DNA of 41,266 bases from Hyphomicrobiales bacterium (GCA_021775575.1 JAJFHO010000011.1:1-41266), one strand, 5' to 3'; shown: positions 31,514 to 40,953, counted from the stretch's first letter. Notes: a model not told the origin generated them from the sequence alone. A program made the numbers and translations.

Positions 31514-33364
31514 TCAGTTCTCCAGTCGCGCAAGGAGGTTGCGTTTCAGATCCGAGACCCGGAAAGGTTGGCCGGTCACCTGTGAAATGGATTTGATCGG
31601 CGCCAGATATTCGCTGCGCAGCAATGCCGCAAGCTGGCCGGTGTTGAGCTCCGCGGTAACGGTTACAGGGAATTTTGCGATCAGCTCCTCAAGACCGCGC
31701 GGCAGCGGCCAAAGCTGCCGGAGATGCAGATGGGCGATCTTTTGCCCCTCTTCGTTGAGCTCCGCGACCGCCTGTGTGATGGCCCCCCAGGTGGAGCCCC
31801 AGCCAATAACCAGCAGATCGGCGTCTTCGCAAGCAATGTCGAGCTCGACGGCCGGGCGTCTGGCGGCGATACGGTCGATCTTTTCCGCGCGCAGACGGGT
31901 CATTTCGGCGTGATTGCCGGGATCGTAGGAGATATTGCCGGAGCCCGATTCCTTCTCGATCCCGCCGATGCGATGGGCGAGGCCGGGCGTGCCCGGCGGC
32001 ACCCAAGGACGGGCGAGCGTCGCGTCGTCGCGCGCATAGGGCTGGAAATCACCATTGAAATCCTGCGCTGGAATGACGATGCCGGGCAGCGCGCCGACGT
32101 CTGGCGGGATCCAGTCCGACGCCGCATTGGCCAGATAGGCATCCGACAGCACGATCACCGGGGTCATGGCTTCCACCGCAATCTGCGCCGCCTCGACCAT
32201 GATCGAAAAACAGTCGGCCGGGGTCGATGGCGCCAAAACGGGCAGCGGGGATTCGCCATGGCGCCCGAAAATCGCCATCTGCAAATCAGATTGCTCGGGC
32301 TTTGTCGGCATGCCTGTGGACGGTCCGGCGCGCTGTACGTCGATGGCGATCAGCGGCAATTCCGCCGTCAGGGCCAATCCCAGCGCTTCGGTCTTGAGCG
32401 CCAGACCGGGTCCCGAGCTTGCCGTGATGCCAATCGAGCCGGCGTAGGACGCGCCGATGGCGGCGCAGGCGGAGGCGATTTCGTCCTCGGCCTGGAATGT
32501 CTTGACACCTCCCTCCAGCCGCGCGAGCGCATGCAGCAGGGAGGAAGCCGGTGTGATCGGATAGGAGCAGTAAAGCACGTCACGTTCCGCAAGCGCGGCG
32601 ACGGCCGCGATCCCGAGCGCCATGGCGTGCGCGCCGGAAATGATCTTTGCCTTTTGAGCGGTGTTGGGCCTGGCGGGTCCGGCAATATCCGCGAAAGCCG
32701 CGATCTCCATTGTCTCGCCATGGGCGTGGCCGGCGCGCAGCGCCGCGATATTGGCTTTTGCCGTCAGCGGGTCTTTGGCGAATTTTTGCTCAAGCCAGGC
32801 TTCGGTGGATTTCAGCTCGCGTCCGAACAGCCAGTAAACCAACCCGAGCGCCCAGAAGTTTTTTGCCCGCGTCGCCTGCTTGCGGCCGAGGCCGAAGGAC
32901 ACCAGCGCCTCCAGCGTCCGCTTGACGATGTCAATCCGGATCAACTGGTGAGCACCAAGCGAGCCGTCTTCGAGCGGATTGGATTCTATCCCGGCTTTTT
33001 TCAGTCCGCGGGCATCGAAATGGGACTCATCGACAACGAGAAGGCCGCCTTGCTTCAGATGCTGGAGATTGGTGATGAGCGCAGCCGGGTTGAAGGCGAC
33101 GAGGACGTCCGCTTCATCGCCCGGCGTCAGGACGTCGTCGGCGCCGAATTGAATCTGGAAGGCCGAAACGCCGAACAAAGTGCCCTGCGGTGCGCGGATC
33201 TCCGCCGGATAGTCGGGAAAGGTCATAAAGTCGGCCTGTGCGTCCGCGGTCGACTTGGCGAATTCGTGGCCGGCAAGCTGGATGCCGTCGCCGGAGTCTC
33301 CGGCAAAGCGCACGACGGTTGCAGGCGCGCCGGAGGCGGGCCGGGTGTCGATAATCGTGGTCAT
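31514..33364 (-). CDS. korA: 2-oxoacid:ferredoxin oxidoreductase alpha subunit, gamma-alpha fusion (KorA)
   Basis: A 616-residue subunit in which the gamma domain (residues 15-200, VVRFAGDSGDGIQLAG, DFMTFPDYPAEIRAPQGTLF) precedes the alpha (pyrimidine-binding) domain. The alpha part has AEDEIASACAAIGASYAGSI, TASSGPGLALKTEALGLALT, AIDVQRAGPSTGMPTKPEQS and DLQMAIFGRHGE, the KorA hallmark, and ends with the CoA-side domain (LLVIGWGSTWGAITQAVAEL). Length fits two-subunit KORs. korB follows three bases downstream; fdxA lies 42 bp upstream, the expected electron acceptor. Confidence 0.92.
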   Translation of the reverse strand: MTTIIDTRPASGAPATVVRFAGDSGDGIQLAGHEFAKSTADAQADFMTFPDYPAEIRAPQGTLFGVSAFQIQFGADDVLTPGDEADVLVAFNPAALITNLQHLKQGGLLVVDESHFDARGLKKAGIESNPLEDGSLGAHQLIRIDIVKRTLEALVSFGLGRKQATRAKNFWALGLVYWLFGRELKSTEAWLEQKFAKDPLTAKANIAALRAGHAHGETMEIAAFADIAGPARPNTAQKAKIISGAHAMALGIAAVAALAERDVLYCSYPITPASSLLHALARLEGGVKTFQAEDEIASACAAIGASYAGSIGITASSGPGLALKTEALGLALTAELPLIAIDVQRAGPSTGMPTKPEQSDLQMAIFGRHGESPLPVLAPSTPADCFSIMVEAAQIAVEAMTPVIVLSDAYLANAASDWIPPDVGALPGIVIPAQDFNGDFQPYARDDATLARPWVPPGTPGLAHRIGGIEKESGSGNISYDPGNHAEMTRLRAEKIDRIAARRPAVELDIACEDADLLVIGWGSTWGAITQAVAELNEEGQKIAHLHLRQLWPLPRGLEELIAKFPVTVTAELNTGQLAALLRSEYLAPIKSISQVTGQPFRVSDLKRNLLARLEN

Positions 33365-33406
33365 GTTGCCTGTGGCGTCTTTCGTTCCGTTGTGGGCCGC
33401 GCCAGC

Positions 33407-33739
33407 TCAGAGGGCGGCGGGCTCGGAACTTATATAGTCCATTTTGTCCGGTTTGCCCGACCATTCCGCAACATCGGGCGGCGGATCCTTGCGTTCGGTT
33501 ATATTGGGCCAGATATCGGCATATTTGCGGTTGAGTTCAACCCACTTCTCCGCGTCGGGTTCAGTGTCCGCGAGAATGGCTTCCTCCGGGCATTCAGGCT
33601 CGCATACGCCGCAGTCGATGCACTCGTCAGGGTGAATGACGAGCATGTTTTCGCCTTCGTAAAAACAATCCACCGGGCATACTTCGACACAATCTGTATG
33701 CTTGCAGCGAATGCAGGCTTCGTTGACGGCGTAAGTCAT
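33407..33739 (-). CDS. fdxA: 7Fe ferredoxin FdxA
   Basis: A 110-residue ferredoxin with one [3Fe-4S] and one [4Fe-4S] cluster. Comparing with Azotobacter FdI, C9, C17 and C50 hold the 3Fe cluster and C21, C40, C43 and C46 hold the 4Fe cluster ([47 protein letters not shown]). The long C-terminal extension [20 protein letters not shown] is typical of FdxA. I chose ATG 33739, where the conserved MTY/V start falls; a longer frame upstream is not conserved. It carries electrons for KorAB downstream and possibly for the sulfite reductase upstream. An FNR-type box lies 58 bp before it. Confidence 0.93.
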   Translation of the reverse strand: MTYAVNEACIRCKHTDCVEVCPVDCFYEGENMLVIHPDECIDCGVCEPECPEEAILADTEPDAEKWVELNRKYADIWPNITERKDPPPDVAEWSGKPDKMDYISSEPAAL

Positions 33740-33796
33740 TATCGTACCGATGCTCCGATTACCCGCGATACTTACCGGTTCTTTGCAACTGGAGAA

Positions 33797-33810
33797 TTGA
33801 CTGAGGTCAA
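33797..33810 (-). promoter_or_regulatory. FNR/FixK-type box upstream of fdxA
   Basis: TTGAC-TGAG-GTCAA is a fully symmetric FNR/FixK-type site (eight of ten positions of TTGAT-N4-ATCAA). Its near edge is 58 bp upstream of the fdxA start, and it overlaps the stop codon of the DUF934 gene. It would give fdxA-korAB its own oxygen-responsive promoter, apart from the cys genes. Confidence 0.6.
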
Positions 33811-34319
33811 ATAGCTGGTGAGGCGCCGCATGCCGAATTCGTCTCGTAACGCGTGACCGCCCCGCCCTCATAGCCGCGCTGATAGGCGAGCGAGATCGCC
33901 CGCGGCGCATTTTTCCAAGTTTCTATATCTTGACCGCAGGCTATCTCGAAACTGTCGAAGCCCACGCGCCGCATGAAGGCCGCTTGATCCGGCAATACGT
34001 TCCCCGTGGCTCTGAGTTCTCCCGAGTAGCCCAGCTTAGTGCGCAGCTGGCGGGCCTGCGAATAGGCGCGACCGTCGGTAAATGCGGGAAATTCAAGAGT
34101 CACCAGCGCAAGGCAGGAGAGGAGGGACTCAATCTCTTCCACATCGGCCGTATTGGCAAGCTGGACGCCGGTCAGGCCGCGCCGACCGGCGAGTTGCGTG
34201 CCTTCGTGCAGCAGCCTTTCGAGCGGGAGGATCAGATCACCATCGGCGGGCAACGGCGCATCGTCTTCATGGCGCACCCAGCTATCTGCAATGACATCGC
34301 CATTTCTAATGAGTGGCAT
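33807..34319 (-). CDS. DUF934 protein of the sulfite-reduction operon
   Basis: A 170-residue protein starting [20 protein letters not shown], with [80 protein letters not shown] and GFDSFEI. This is the DUF934 family, found next to sulfite reductase genes in alpha- and other proteobacteria; its biochemical role is unknown. ATG 34319 overlaps the end of cysI by 14 bp. The neighbour cysH, often present in such operons, is not found here. Confidence 0.88.
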   Translation of the reverse strand: MPLIRNGDVIADSWVRHEDDAPLPADGDLILPLERLLHEGTQLAGRRGLTGVQLANTADVEEIESLLSCLALVTLEFPAFTDGRAYSQARQLRTKLGYSGELRATGNVLPDQAAFMRRVGFDSFEIACGQDIETWKNAPRAISLAYQRGYEGGAVTRYETNSACGASPAI

Positions 34320-35961
34320 AGATGGCCTCCTTGAACGGTTCCGGGCCGATCCGGCGATAGGCATCGAGAAACGTCTCGCCGTCATCGCGCAGCCCGATAT
34401 AGGTGTCGATAATTGTCTCCACGGTGTCGGTGATTTCTTCGCCCGAAAACCCAGGACCGATAATCTCGCCGATCGATGCATTCTCGTCGCCCGATCCGCC
34501 AAGCGTGACCTGGTAAAATTCCTCGCCGGCTTTCTCAAGGCCGAGGATGCCGATATGGCCGGCATGGTGATGGCCACAGGCGTTGATGCAGCCCGATATC
34601 TTGATCTTGAGACCGCCGATCTCATTCTGGCGGGCGTCGTCGCCGAGCCGTGTGGAGATCTCCTGGGCAATCGGAATCGAGCGCGCAGTGGCCAGCCCGC
34701 AATAATCGAGGCCCGGGCAGGAAATGATATCGGTCGCCTTGCCGATATTGGCGCTGGCCAGAGCGTGTTCCATCAACTGTTGCCAAACCGCATGGATGTC
34801 TTTCTTGCGGACGTTTGGCAGAACCAGATTCTGCTCATGGGTGACGCGTATCTCGTCGAGCGAGTATTTTTCAGCCAGATCGGCGACGGCACGCATCTGC
34901 TCCGCGGTTGCGTCGCCGGGGACGCCGCCGACAGGCTTGAGCGAAATATTGACGATCGCGTAGCCCGGCACGCGATGGCGCTCGACGCTTGCGCTCGCCC
35001 ATGCCGCGAATGCGGCGTCTTCGGCAATAGCCTTCGCGTGGACGGGATCGTCGTCGGGAAGGTCCTGATACTCGGGAGCCGCAAAATAGGCCGAGATCCG
35101 CGCCAGTTCCTGCTCCGGCGGGACGACCTGCGGCGCGTCGATCCGGGCGAACTCCTCTTCGACCTGACGGGTGAACTCATCCGCACCCAGTTCGCGCACG
35201 AGAATCTTGATCCGCGCCTTGTATTTGTTGTCGCGCCGGCCATGCAGATTATAGACGCGCATGATCGCCTCAAGATATGCGAGCAGATCCTCGCCAGGGA
35301 GCCAGTCGCGCACGGGTGCCGCGATCAAGGGAGTGCGCCCCATACCGCCGCCGGCCAGAATTTCGAACCCGGTCTCGCCGGCGTCGTTCTTTTTGATACG
35401 CAAGCCAATATCGTGGAACGCGATCGCCGCCCGGTCGGCGGCGGCTCCGGTGACGGCAATCTTGAATTTGCGCGGCAGGAAGGAAAATTCAGGATGCAGG
35501 CTCGACCATTGCCGAATGAGTTCGGCATAGGGGCGGGGGTCCGCCACCTCATCGGCGGCAACGCCGGCCCAATGGTCGGCGGTGACGTTTCGGATGCAGT
35601 TGCCGCTGGTCTGGATCGCATGCATCTCGACATCCGCCAGGTCATCAAGGATGTCCGGTACGTCAGACAGTTTGGGCCAGTTATACTGGATATTCTGGCG
35701 CGTCGTGAAATGGCCGTAGCCCTTGTCGTATTTCTCGGCGATCGCCGCAAGCTGGCGCATCTGCGCTGAATTCAGCGTGCCGTAGGGTATGGCGACGCGC
35801 AGCATATAGGCGTGAAGCTGCAGATAGAGGCCGTTCATCAGCCGCAGCGGGCGGAATTCCTCTTCGCTCAGTTCACCTTCTATCCGCCGCTCGACCTGAT
35901 TGCGAAACTGGCTGACGCGCTGGCGAACGAAACGGGCGTCGAACTCGTCATATCTGTACAT
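34306..35961 (-). CDS. cysI: Nitrite/sulfite reductase hemoprotein (CysI type)
   Basis: A 551-residue siroheme/[4Fe-4S] reductase for assimilatory sulfite reduction to sulfide (six electrons). The ferredoxin-like half-domains (GYGHFTTRQNIQYNWPKLSD, then TSGNCIRNVTADHWAG) and the cluster cysteines C415 and C421 (ISCPGLDYCGLATARS) and C458 and C462 (ISGCINACGHHHAGHIG) are intact. The Arg/Lys set for siroheme and sulfite (RQN; RNVT; ATARS) is present. No flavoprotein partner CysJ is seen nearby, so electrons may come from ferredoxin. It follows the DUF2849 gene by 19 bp. Nitrite as substrate cannot be excluded, but the DUF2849/DUF934 context speaks for sulfite. Confidence 0.9.
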   Translation of the reverse strand: MYRYDEFDARFVRQRVSQFRNQVERRIEGELSEEEFRPLRLMNGLYLQLHAYMLRVAIPYGTLNSAQMRQLAAIAEKYDKGYGHFTTRQNIQYNWPKLSDVPDILDDLADVEMHAIQTSGNCIRNVTADHWAGVAADEVADPRPYAELIRQWSSLHPEFSFLPRKFKIAVTGAAADRAAIAFHDIGLRIKKNDAGETGFEILAGGGMGRTPLIAAPVRDWLPGEDLLAYLEAIMRVYNLHGRRDNKYKARIKILVRELGADEFTRQVEEEFARIDAPQVVPPEQELARISAYFAAPEYQDLPDDDPVHAKAIAEDAAFAAWASASVERHRVPGYAIVNISLKPVGGVPGDATAEQMRAVADLAEKYSLDEIRVTHEQNLVLPNVRKKDIHAVWQQLMEHALASANIGKATDIISCPGLDYCGLATARSIPIAQEISTRLGDDARQNEIGGLKIKISGCINACGHHHAGHIGILGLEKAGEEFYQVTLGGSGDENASIGEIIGPGFSGEEITDTVETIIDTYIGLRDDGETFLDAYRRIGPEPFKEAIYATH

Positions 35962-35980
35962 GGATGATGCCTTTCGGCCG

Positions 35981-36289
35981 TTATCCGTGGAAAATCAGGG
36001 AATTGCCGGCCGTCGGGCCCTTCATACGCATACGCTCGCGGTGCTTGACCGGCACGAAGCCATGTCCGTTGCACGTCTCTACCTCGATGAGGTAGGGATC
36101 GACGACAATGTTGGCCTTTGCCGCCGCGACCGCGTCTTGTTCGAGCGTTGCGATCGCGGCATCATTCTCCACGACGCGCGCGCCGCACAGATTGCGGGTC
36201 CATTCTCCCTTGCCGTCCAGGAACACGACGAGACCGTCACGCAGCCGGTTGGCCGTGGCAATACGCGGTCCGTTGATCTTCCTGGCCAT
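35981..36289 (-). CDS. DUF2849 protein of the sulfite-reduction operon
   Basis: A 102-residue protein: MARKINGPRIATANRLRDGL, VVFLDGKGEWTRNL, NDAAIATLEQDAVAAAKANI, VVDPYLIEVETCNGHGFVPV and KHRERMRMKGPTAG. This matches DUF2849, a small alphaproteobacterial family encoded directly before the sulfite reductase gene. Function unknown; a role in siroheme enzyme assembly is only inference. First gene of the transcript here. Confidence 0.87.
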   Translation of the reverse strand: MARKINGPRIATANRLRDGLVVFLDGKGEWTRNLCGARVVENDAAIATLEQDAVAAAKANIVVDPYLIEVETCNGHGFVPVKHRERMRMKGPTAGNSLIFHG

Positions 36290-36560
36290 TGCTCTGTCCT
36301 CTCGCGTCCGGGCTTGAATGCCAGCGGCCCGACGACCGTTTTCTTATGCCTAGCGGGTCATCACGTTATATAGAATAATTTTTCTCGTGCGCTGCTACAA
36401 ATCATCAATTTAGGAAAATCATTGCAGAATAGGGGAAAAAACCGAAAAATATACTTGATGACGGTGGAGTGACGGCATTTGGGCATCGGTCCGGAAGAGA
36501 CGATTGGAAATGCCGCCTTTTTTTCGCAAATCGCACGCTGCCAGGTTTTTTGGTCCGCCC
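36290..36560. other. AT-rich gap with promoter of the cys operon
   Basis: The 271-bp gap between the exporter adaptor gene (leftward end) and the DUF2849 gene start is AT-rich next to DUF2849. It holds the near-palindrome AGAATAATTTTTCT (36372-36385, 12 of 14 symmetric positions), 83-96 bp upstream of the DUF2849 start, a candidate regulator site for the sulfur operon. I see no gene here. Confidence 0.35.
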
Positions 36561-37787
36561 CTAGGGAGACGCGTTTGCGTCGCGCCGCTCGACCGCCACC
36601 TTGTCGCTGACCTTGTCGCTGGGATGCAAAACAACCATGTCGCCTTCAGTCAGACCGGACAAGAGTTCGGCCATTTCCGTGTTCCGCTGACCGATCTCGA
36701 CCTTGGTCAACATGGCAACTCCTTCATCGACCCGGAACACGGTCCAGTCCTTCCCGCGCCTGAAGAGTGCGCTTAAGGGCACAGTAAGCGAGCCCTGCGA
36801 ACTCCACACTGTAATCCTCACGAAAACCCTGAAATCGTGACCCAACTCGGTCCATTTTTTCTTGTCATCGGTTAAATCCAGGATCGTGTTGACCCGCTGT
36901 TCCTCGATACCCAGCGCCGAAACCTTGGTGAAGCCGGCCGGGTCGACCCGCAGCACGGTCGCCTTCAGAACGCCGATGCCTCCCCAGCCTTCGATCTGCG
37001 CCTCCGCGCCGGCTTTTACCTTCACCGCGTCCGTTGACAGCAGATCGACGACGATCTCCAGATCATGCGGGTCGCCGATCTCCAGCAGTGGAGCGCCAGA
37101 GCGGACAATCTGTTCGCTTTCATGGTGGATTTTGAGCACCCGCCCACTGACCGGCGCGCGCACCTCCACGCAACAGGAGGAACCCGGGTCGACAGCATTC
37201 TGCTGTTCGGGTCCGATGAGCCGCGCCTTGGCGCTCTCCAGCTCGCGCTTGCGCAGCTCCAGATTGGCTTCGGCCTGGGCCAGTCCGGCTTCGCGGACCT
37301 GGACCTCCAGCGCCGCCTTTTCCAGCGTGCGCTGCGATATGGTGCCGCGGCCAGCCAGAGACTGGGCCCGCTTGAGGTCGCTGCGGGCAAATACCAGCTC
37401 TGATCTGGCGCGACGGATTTCCGATTCGGTCAGAACGATGGTGGCGGCGGCCGCGGCCACCGCCGCTTCCAGTTCGCGGCGTGTGCGGATGTCGAGGAAA
37501 GAGGGGTCCTCCGGCTGGATGACCGCGACCAGCGTCTTGTCTTTGACGGCCGCGTCGCCGACCTCACGAGGCGACCGTCTGACTTTGCCGCCGATCGGCG
37601 CGGAGACAACGTAGATTTCGCGGATCCGGGTCTCGCCTTCTTCATCGACGGTAACTTTCAGCGGGTTGCGTGAGATGACAGCCGTATCGACAAGGATCGG
37701 CTTTGGCGCCAGCGCATAGTAGAAGCCGGCGGCAATTGCGAGCAGCAGGCCGAGCAGAAGAACGCGCTTGATCCATTTTCCGTTCAT
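36561..37787 (-). CDS. HlyD-family periplasmic adaptor of an ABC exporter
   Basis: A 408-residue membrane fusion protein. One N-terminal transmembrane helix (residues 8-25) anchors it in the inner membrane. A lipoyl half (KVTVDEEGETRIREIYVVSA, PIGGKVRRSPREVGDAAVKD) precedes a coiled-coil hairpin (RRELEAAVAAAAATIVLTES through EANLELRKRELESAKARL, about residues 103-193) and the second lipoyl half with VRAPVSGRVLKIHHESEQIV, then a beta-barrel. It bridges the FtsX-type permease to the outer envelope. Third gene of the exporter operon, three bases after the permease stop. No outer-membrane channel gene is present in the window. Confidence 0.88.
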   Translation of the reverse strand: MNGKWIKRVLLLGLLLAIAAGFYYALAPKPILVDTAVISRNPLKVTVDEEGETRIREIYVVSAPIGGKVRRSPREVGDAAVKDKTLVAVIQPEDPSFLDIRTRRELEAAVAAAAATIVLTESEIRRARSELVFARSDLKRAQSLAGRGTISQRTLEKAALEVQVREAGLAQAEANLELRKRELESAKARLIGPEQQNAVDPGSSCCVEVRAPVSGRVLKIHHESEQIVRSGAPLLEIGDPHDLEIVVDLLSTDAVKVKAGAEAQIEGWGGIGVLKATVLRVDPAGFTKVSALGIEEQRVNTILDLTDDKKKWTELGHDFRVFVRITVWSSQGSLTVPLSALFRRGKDWTVFRVDEGVAMLTKVEIGQRNTEMAELLSGLTEGDMVVLHPSDKVSDKVAVERRDANASP

Positions 37788-37790
37788 TGC

Positions 37791-40238
37791 CTATTCCCGT
37801 GTTTTGAGGGCCCGGATCATATTGAGTCTGTCGATCCTCCTGCGCACGATTGCCGCTGATGCGGCCGCAGCACCGAGCACAACGAAGCTGGCGATCGCAT
37901 AGGTATCGCTATTGATCATGAAGGGCACGCGGTAAAGATCGCTTTCAAAGCCCTGGATTGTTGCCCAGCCGAATGAATAGCCAAATCCCCACGACAGGGG
38001 GATTGCGGTCAGGACCATGATTGCCAGTTCGAGCAGCAGGACATGCGAGACCTCGCCCTTGGTAAAGCCCAGCACGCGCAGGCTGGCGAACTCGCGGGCG
38101 CGTTCCGACAGCTGAATGCGGGCGCTGTTATATATGACGCCGAAGGCAATAATCAGGCTCAATCCGACATAGACCGTTGTCATAATTTGGATATTCTGGC
38201 CGATGGTCTCTCTGAATTTCTCCAGCGCCGCGCCCTGCAGGGCGATTGCCGCGACCGCTGGCAATTTCTTGATCGCATTGAACAAGGCCGCCGTTTCGTT
38301 CTGGTCGAATGAAAAATAGACGCCGCTGACAACGGGAGATTCATCCATCATTTCGTTCAGGGCATCGAGGTCCATATAGACGAGCAGTCCCATATAGGAC
38401 TGAAAGATCTCAGTTACAGGCAATCGCCTGAGGCCACGCCTGCTGTCCGTTATGACAGTGCCGGTCTCGCCATCCGTCCGGACTTTCGAGACTTGTGTCT
38501 CCAGCGTCCGCGCCTGTCCCTTTTTTCCTTCCAGGATTTCGACCTCGATGACGTCTCCGCGGCGCGCCTGCAACAGATAGGCGACGCGCTCGGACAGGAC
38601 GAGGCCTGTCTCGGGCATTGTGATCGGTTCGAGATTGAGGTCGAGGACACGGCTCAGATCAGTGCCGGGGGGCTTGCCCAATATGGCCAGCTTTCGGTGG
38701 AGATGACCTTTGCGCAACCGAACCGCGACGCTGCGATAGGGCTCGGAAACCGTGACGCCGGGCAGGCGCCTGACTTCCTGCAATATTGTCATCGGCCGCT
38801 CGTCGGTGAAATTCAATGTTGCGTCCTGCCGGTCGGCGCGGAAAAACATGATCTCGACCAAATGCTCGAGGGAATCCATCATGAAAAGCGCCGTCGTCAG
38901 CAGCGCGCCGCTCATGGCGATGCCGATAATCGTCAGACCCGTTCTCACCGGCCAGCGAAACATATGCCGCAGCGCCATCATCGTCAGTTGGGAAAAGGCG
39001 CCAAGCGCGATCAGGCGCTCGATACCAAACAGGGCATATTGCGTCGGCGCGGGGGGCGCCATGGCAACGGCCGGTGGCAGCGTCAGCGCGGCGTAGACAC
39101 CGCGCATCCCGCCGGCGAGCGCAGTGACCGTCAGGATGCCGCCGGCGATTGCGTAGATATCGGGACTGCGCAGAAAAATCAGGAAGGGGAAATGGAAGAA
39201 GTCGGCATAAAGGACCGTCAGGCCGTGCCCGAGCCAGGTGCCCGCGCCCGCGCCGATGGCGATGCCGATGGCGGCGATGGCCAGAACGAGCTTGGTGTAA
39301 TGGGCGGCAATGGCCAGACGCCCGTAACCGATTGCCTTCAGCAGGCCGATTTGTTCGCGCTCCAATGCGATCAGCCGGGTCAGCGTCATGTTGATCAGGA
39401 AGGCCGAGACCAGCAGAAAGATAGGCGGAACCACCTTGGCCATGGCCTTCAGCTGTTTCAGTTCGGCATCGATGAAAGCGTTGGACTGATGGTCCTTGCG
39501 CCCATAGGCTCCGGTGCTGCCATAGCGGTCCAGCACATCGTCCAATTGCTTGACGACCTCCGCTTCGGACGTGCCCCTGAGAAGTTTGAGCGTGACCGCG
39601 TTGAACGCGCCTTCCAGATCGAATATGGCGGCCAGTGCCTTTTCCGACATCCACATGACGGCAAAGCGTCTGTCATCGGGAATCAGGTCGCCGGGCCCCA
39701 GCGCGTAGATGAACTCCGGCGAGAGCGCGATACCGACAATTTTCAGCGTGCGCTTGTAGCCGTTCAATATCGCCTTGAAGGTCGAGCCGAGCGCAAATCC
39801 GTGCGCCTTGGCGAAAGCCTCGTTGACGGTCACCTCATCGGGGCGGCCGGGCTGCGGGAGGCGGCCTGAGCGAATATAGAGGCGGTTGAGCCGGTTTTCC
39901 CGATGGTCTGGCAGCGAAATGGCCATGCCCGTGGCCGGCTGCACCATACCGTCGATGTCGAGCAGGGCGAATTCCAATATCCGGGCCTCGGCCGCGGCGA
40001 CGCCCGGAATCTCCAGAATGCGCTGTTCGACAACCTTGGGAGCGCGCTTGAGCGTGGTGAAGACATCGGCAAAACGGTAGCGCTCATAATAGGCGGCGCG
40101 GGTTTCCTCGAGCGACCTGTAGGCTCCCACCGCCAGGATCAGGGTGGCGGCGCCTGCGGCCATGACAAGAGCGATGGCCAGGGCTTGCGCCCAAAGCCGC
40201 CCTATATCGCGCAGCAGTTTTTTGTCGAGCGCGTTCAT
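37791..40238 (-). CDS. FtsX-type ABC transporter permease
   Basis: An 815-residue inner-membrane protein. It starts with a transmembrane helix (IGRLWAQALAIALVMAAGAA) and a large periplasmic domain, then an FtsX core (VPPIFLLVSAFLINMTLTRL, EREQIGLLKAIGYGRLAIA). A second half with its own periplasmic domain ends in a second FtsX core (LSLIIAFGVIYNSARIQLSE, RAREFASLRVLGFTKGEVSH, VLLLELAIMVLTAIPLSWG) and a final helix. The duplicated layout and length fit permeases that work with HlyD adaptors and LolD-like ATPases for lipid or peptide export. It is followed by the adaptor gene three bases on and preceded by the ATPase. Confidence 0.88.
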   Translation of the reverse strand: MNALDKKLLRDIGRLWAQALAIALVMAAGAATLILAVGAYRSLEETRAAYYERYRFADVFTTLKRAPKVVEQRILEIPGVAAAEARILEFALLDIDGMVQPATGMAISLPDHRENRLNRLYIRSGRLPQPGRPDEVTVNEAFAKAHGFALGSTFKAILNGYKRTLKIVGIALSPEFIYALGPGDLIPDDRRFAVMWMSEKALAAIFDLEGAFNAVTLKLLRGTSEAEVVKQLDDVLDRYGSTGAYGRKDHQSNAFIDAELKQLKAMAKVVPPIFLLVSAFLINMTLTRLIALEREQIGLLKAIGYGRLAIAAHYTKLVLAIAAIGIAIGAGAGTWLGHGLTVLYADFFHFPFLIFLRSPDIYAIAGGILTVTALAGGMRGVYAALTLPPAVAMAPPAPTQYALFGIERLIALGAFSQLTMMALRHMFRWPVRTGLTIIGIAMSGALLTTALFMMDSLEHLVEIMFFRADRQDATLNFTDERPMTILQEVRRLPGVTVSEPYRSVAVRLRKGHLHRKLAILGKPPGTDLSRVLDLNLEPITMPETGLVLSERVAYLLQARRGDVIEVEILEGKKGQARTLETQVSKVRTDGETGTVITDSRRGLRRLPVTEIFQSYMGLLVYMDLDALNEMMDESPVVSGVYFSFDQNETAALFNAIKKLPAVAAIALQGAALEKFRETIGQNIQIMTTVYVGLSLIIAFGVIYNSARIQLSERAREFASLRVLGFTKGEVSHVLLLELAIMVLTAIPLSWGFGYSFGWATIQGFESDLYRVPFMINSDTYAIASFVVLGAAAASAAIVRRRIDRLNMIRALKTRE

Positions 40239-40245
40239 GCCCCTC

Positions 40246-40953
40246 TCACCATTTGACCTTTGCCGGCGCGATGCGCTTTTTGTTCACGTCGGTGCGCACG
40301 ATATGCCCGTCGCCGAAATAGAACACGCGGTGCGCGATATTCTTGATCGCCACATTATGGGTAATCACCGCGGTGCTGGTGCCCAGCTCTTTATTTACCG
40401 AGGTCAGCGCTTCCAGCACGACCACACCGGTCTTGGAATCGAGCGCGCCGGTCGGTTCGTCGCAAAGCAGGACGTCGGGGCGTTTCGCAATGGCGCGGGC
40501 AATGGCGACGCGCTGCTGCTCGCCGCCCGACAGCTGCGCTGGAAAATGGTCCATTCGGTGGTCGAGGCCGACCAGCGAGAGCGCTTCCTCGGGCTTCATC
40601 GGATCATTGGAGATTTCCGTGACCAGGGCGACATTCTCTTTCGCGGTCAGACTTGGGATCAGATTGTAGAACTGGAACACGAAGCCGACATGCTCGCGCC
40701 TGTACGTTGTTAGCCGCCGGTCGCTGAATGAGGTTATTTCCTCATCCCGAAACCGCACCGTGCCGCGGGTCGCTGTATCGAGACCGCCGAGGATGTTCAA
40801 CAGCGTCGATTTGCCGCTGCCGGAAGGTCCCAGCAATACGGCCAGCTCACCTTCATACAGCGTCAGATCCACATCCCAAAGGGCCCGGATTTCAACGTCG
40901 CCGGTATGATAGGCCTTGCTCAGGCCACTTACGCTGAAGATTGGTTCCGGCAT
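40246..40953 (-). CDS. ABC transporter ATP-binding protein (MacB/LolD type)
   Basis: A 235-residue ATPase with Walker [10 protein letters not shown] (42-50), Q-loop FQFYNLIP, signature [14 protein letters not shown] (141-154), Walker B VLLCDE (161-166) and switch His in AVITHN. The [18 protein letters not shown] phrase marks the LolD/MacB subfamily that drives FtsX-type permeases. First gene of the exporter operon, seven bases before the permease. It starts 58 bp downstream of an FNR-type box. Confidence 0.92.
   Translation of the reverse strand: MPEPIFSVSGLSKAYHTGDVEIRALWDVDLTLYEGELAVLLGPSGSGKSTLLNILGGLDTATRGTVRFRDEEITSFSDRRLTTYRREHVGFVFQFYNLIPSLTAKENVALVTEISNDPMKPEEALSLVGLDHRMDHFPAQLSGGEQQRVAIARAIAKRPDVLLCDEPTGALDSKTGVVVLEALTSVNKELGTSTAVITHNVAIKNIAHRVFYFGDGHIVRTDVNKKRIAPAKVKW

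Noticed and set aside
33740-33910. Longer start for fdxA adding 57 residues
   Set aside because: The extra residues are arginine-rich, run through the DUF934 gene and the FNR-type box, and FdxA proteins start at the MTY segment.
34320-34670. Longer start for the DUF934 gene adding 117 residues
   Set aside because: The added part is an arginine/serine-rich shadow of cysI; the conserved protein begins at ATG 34319.
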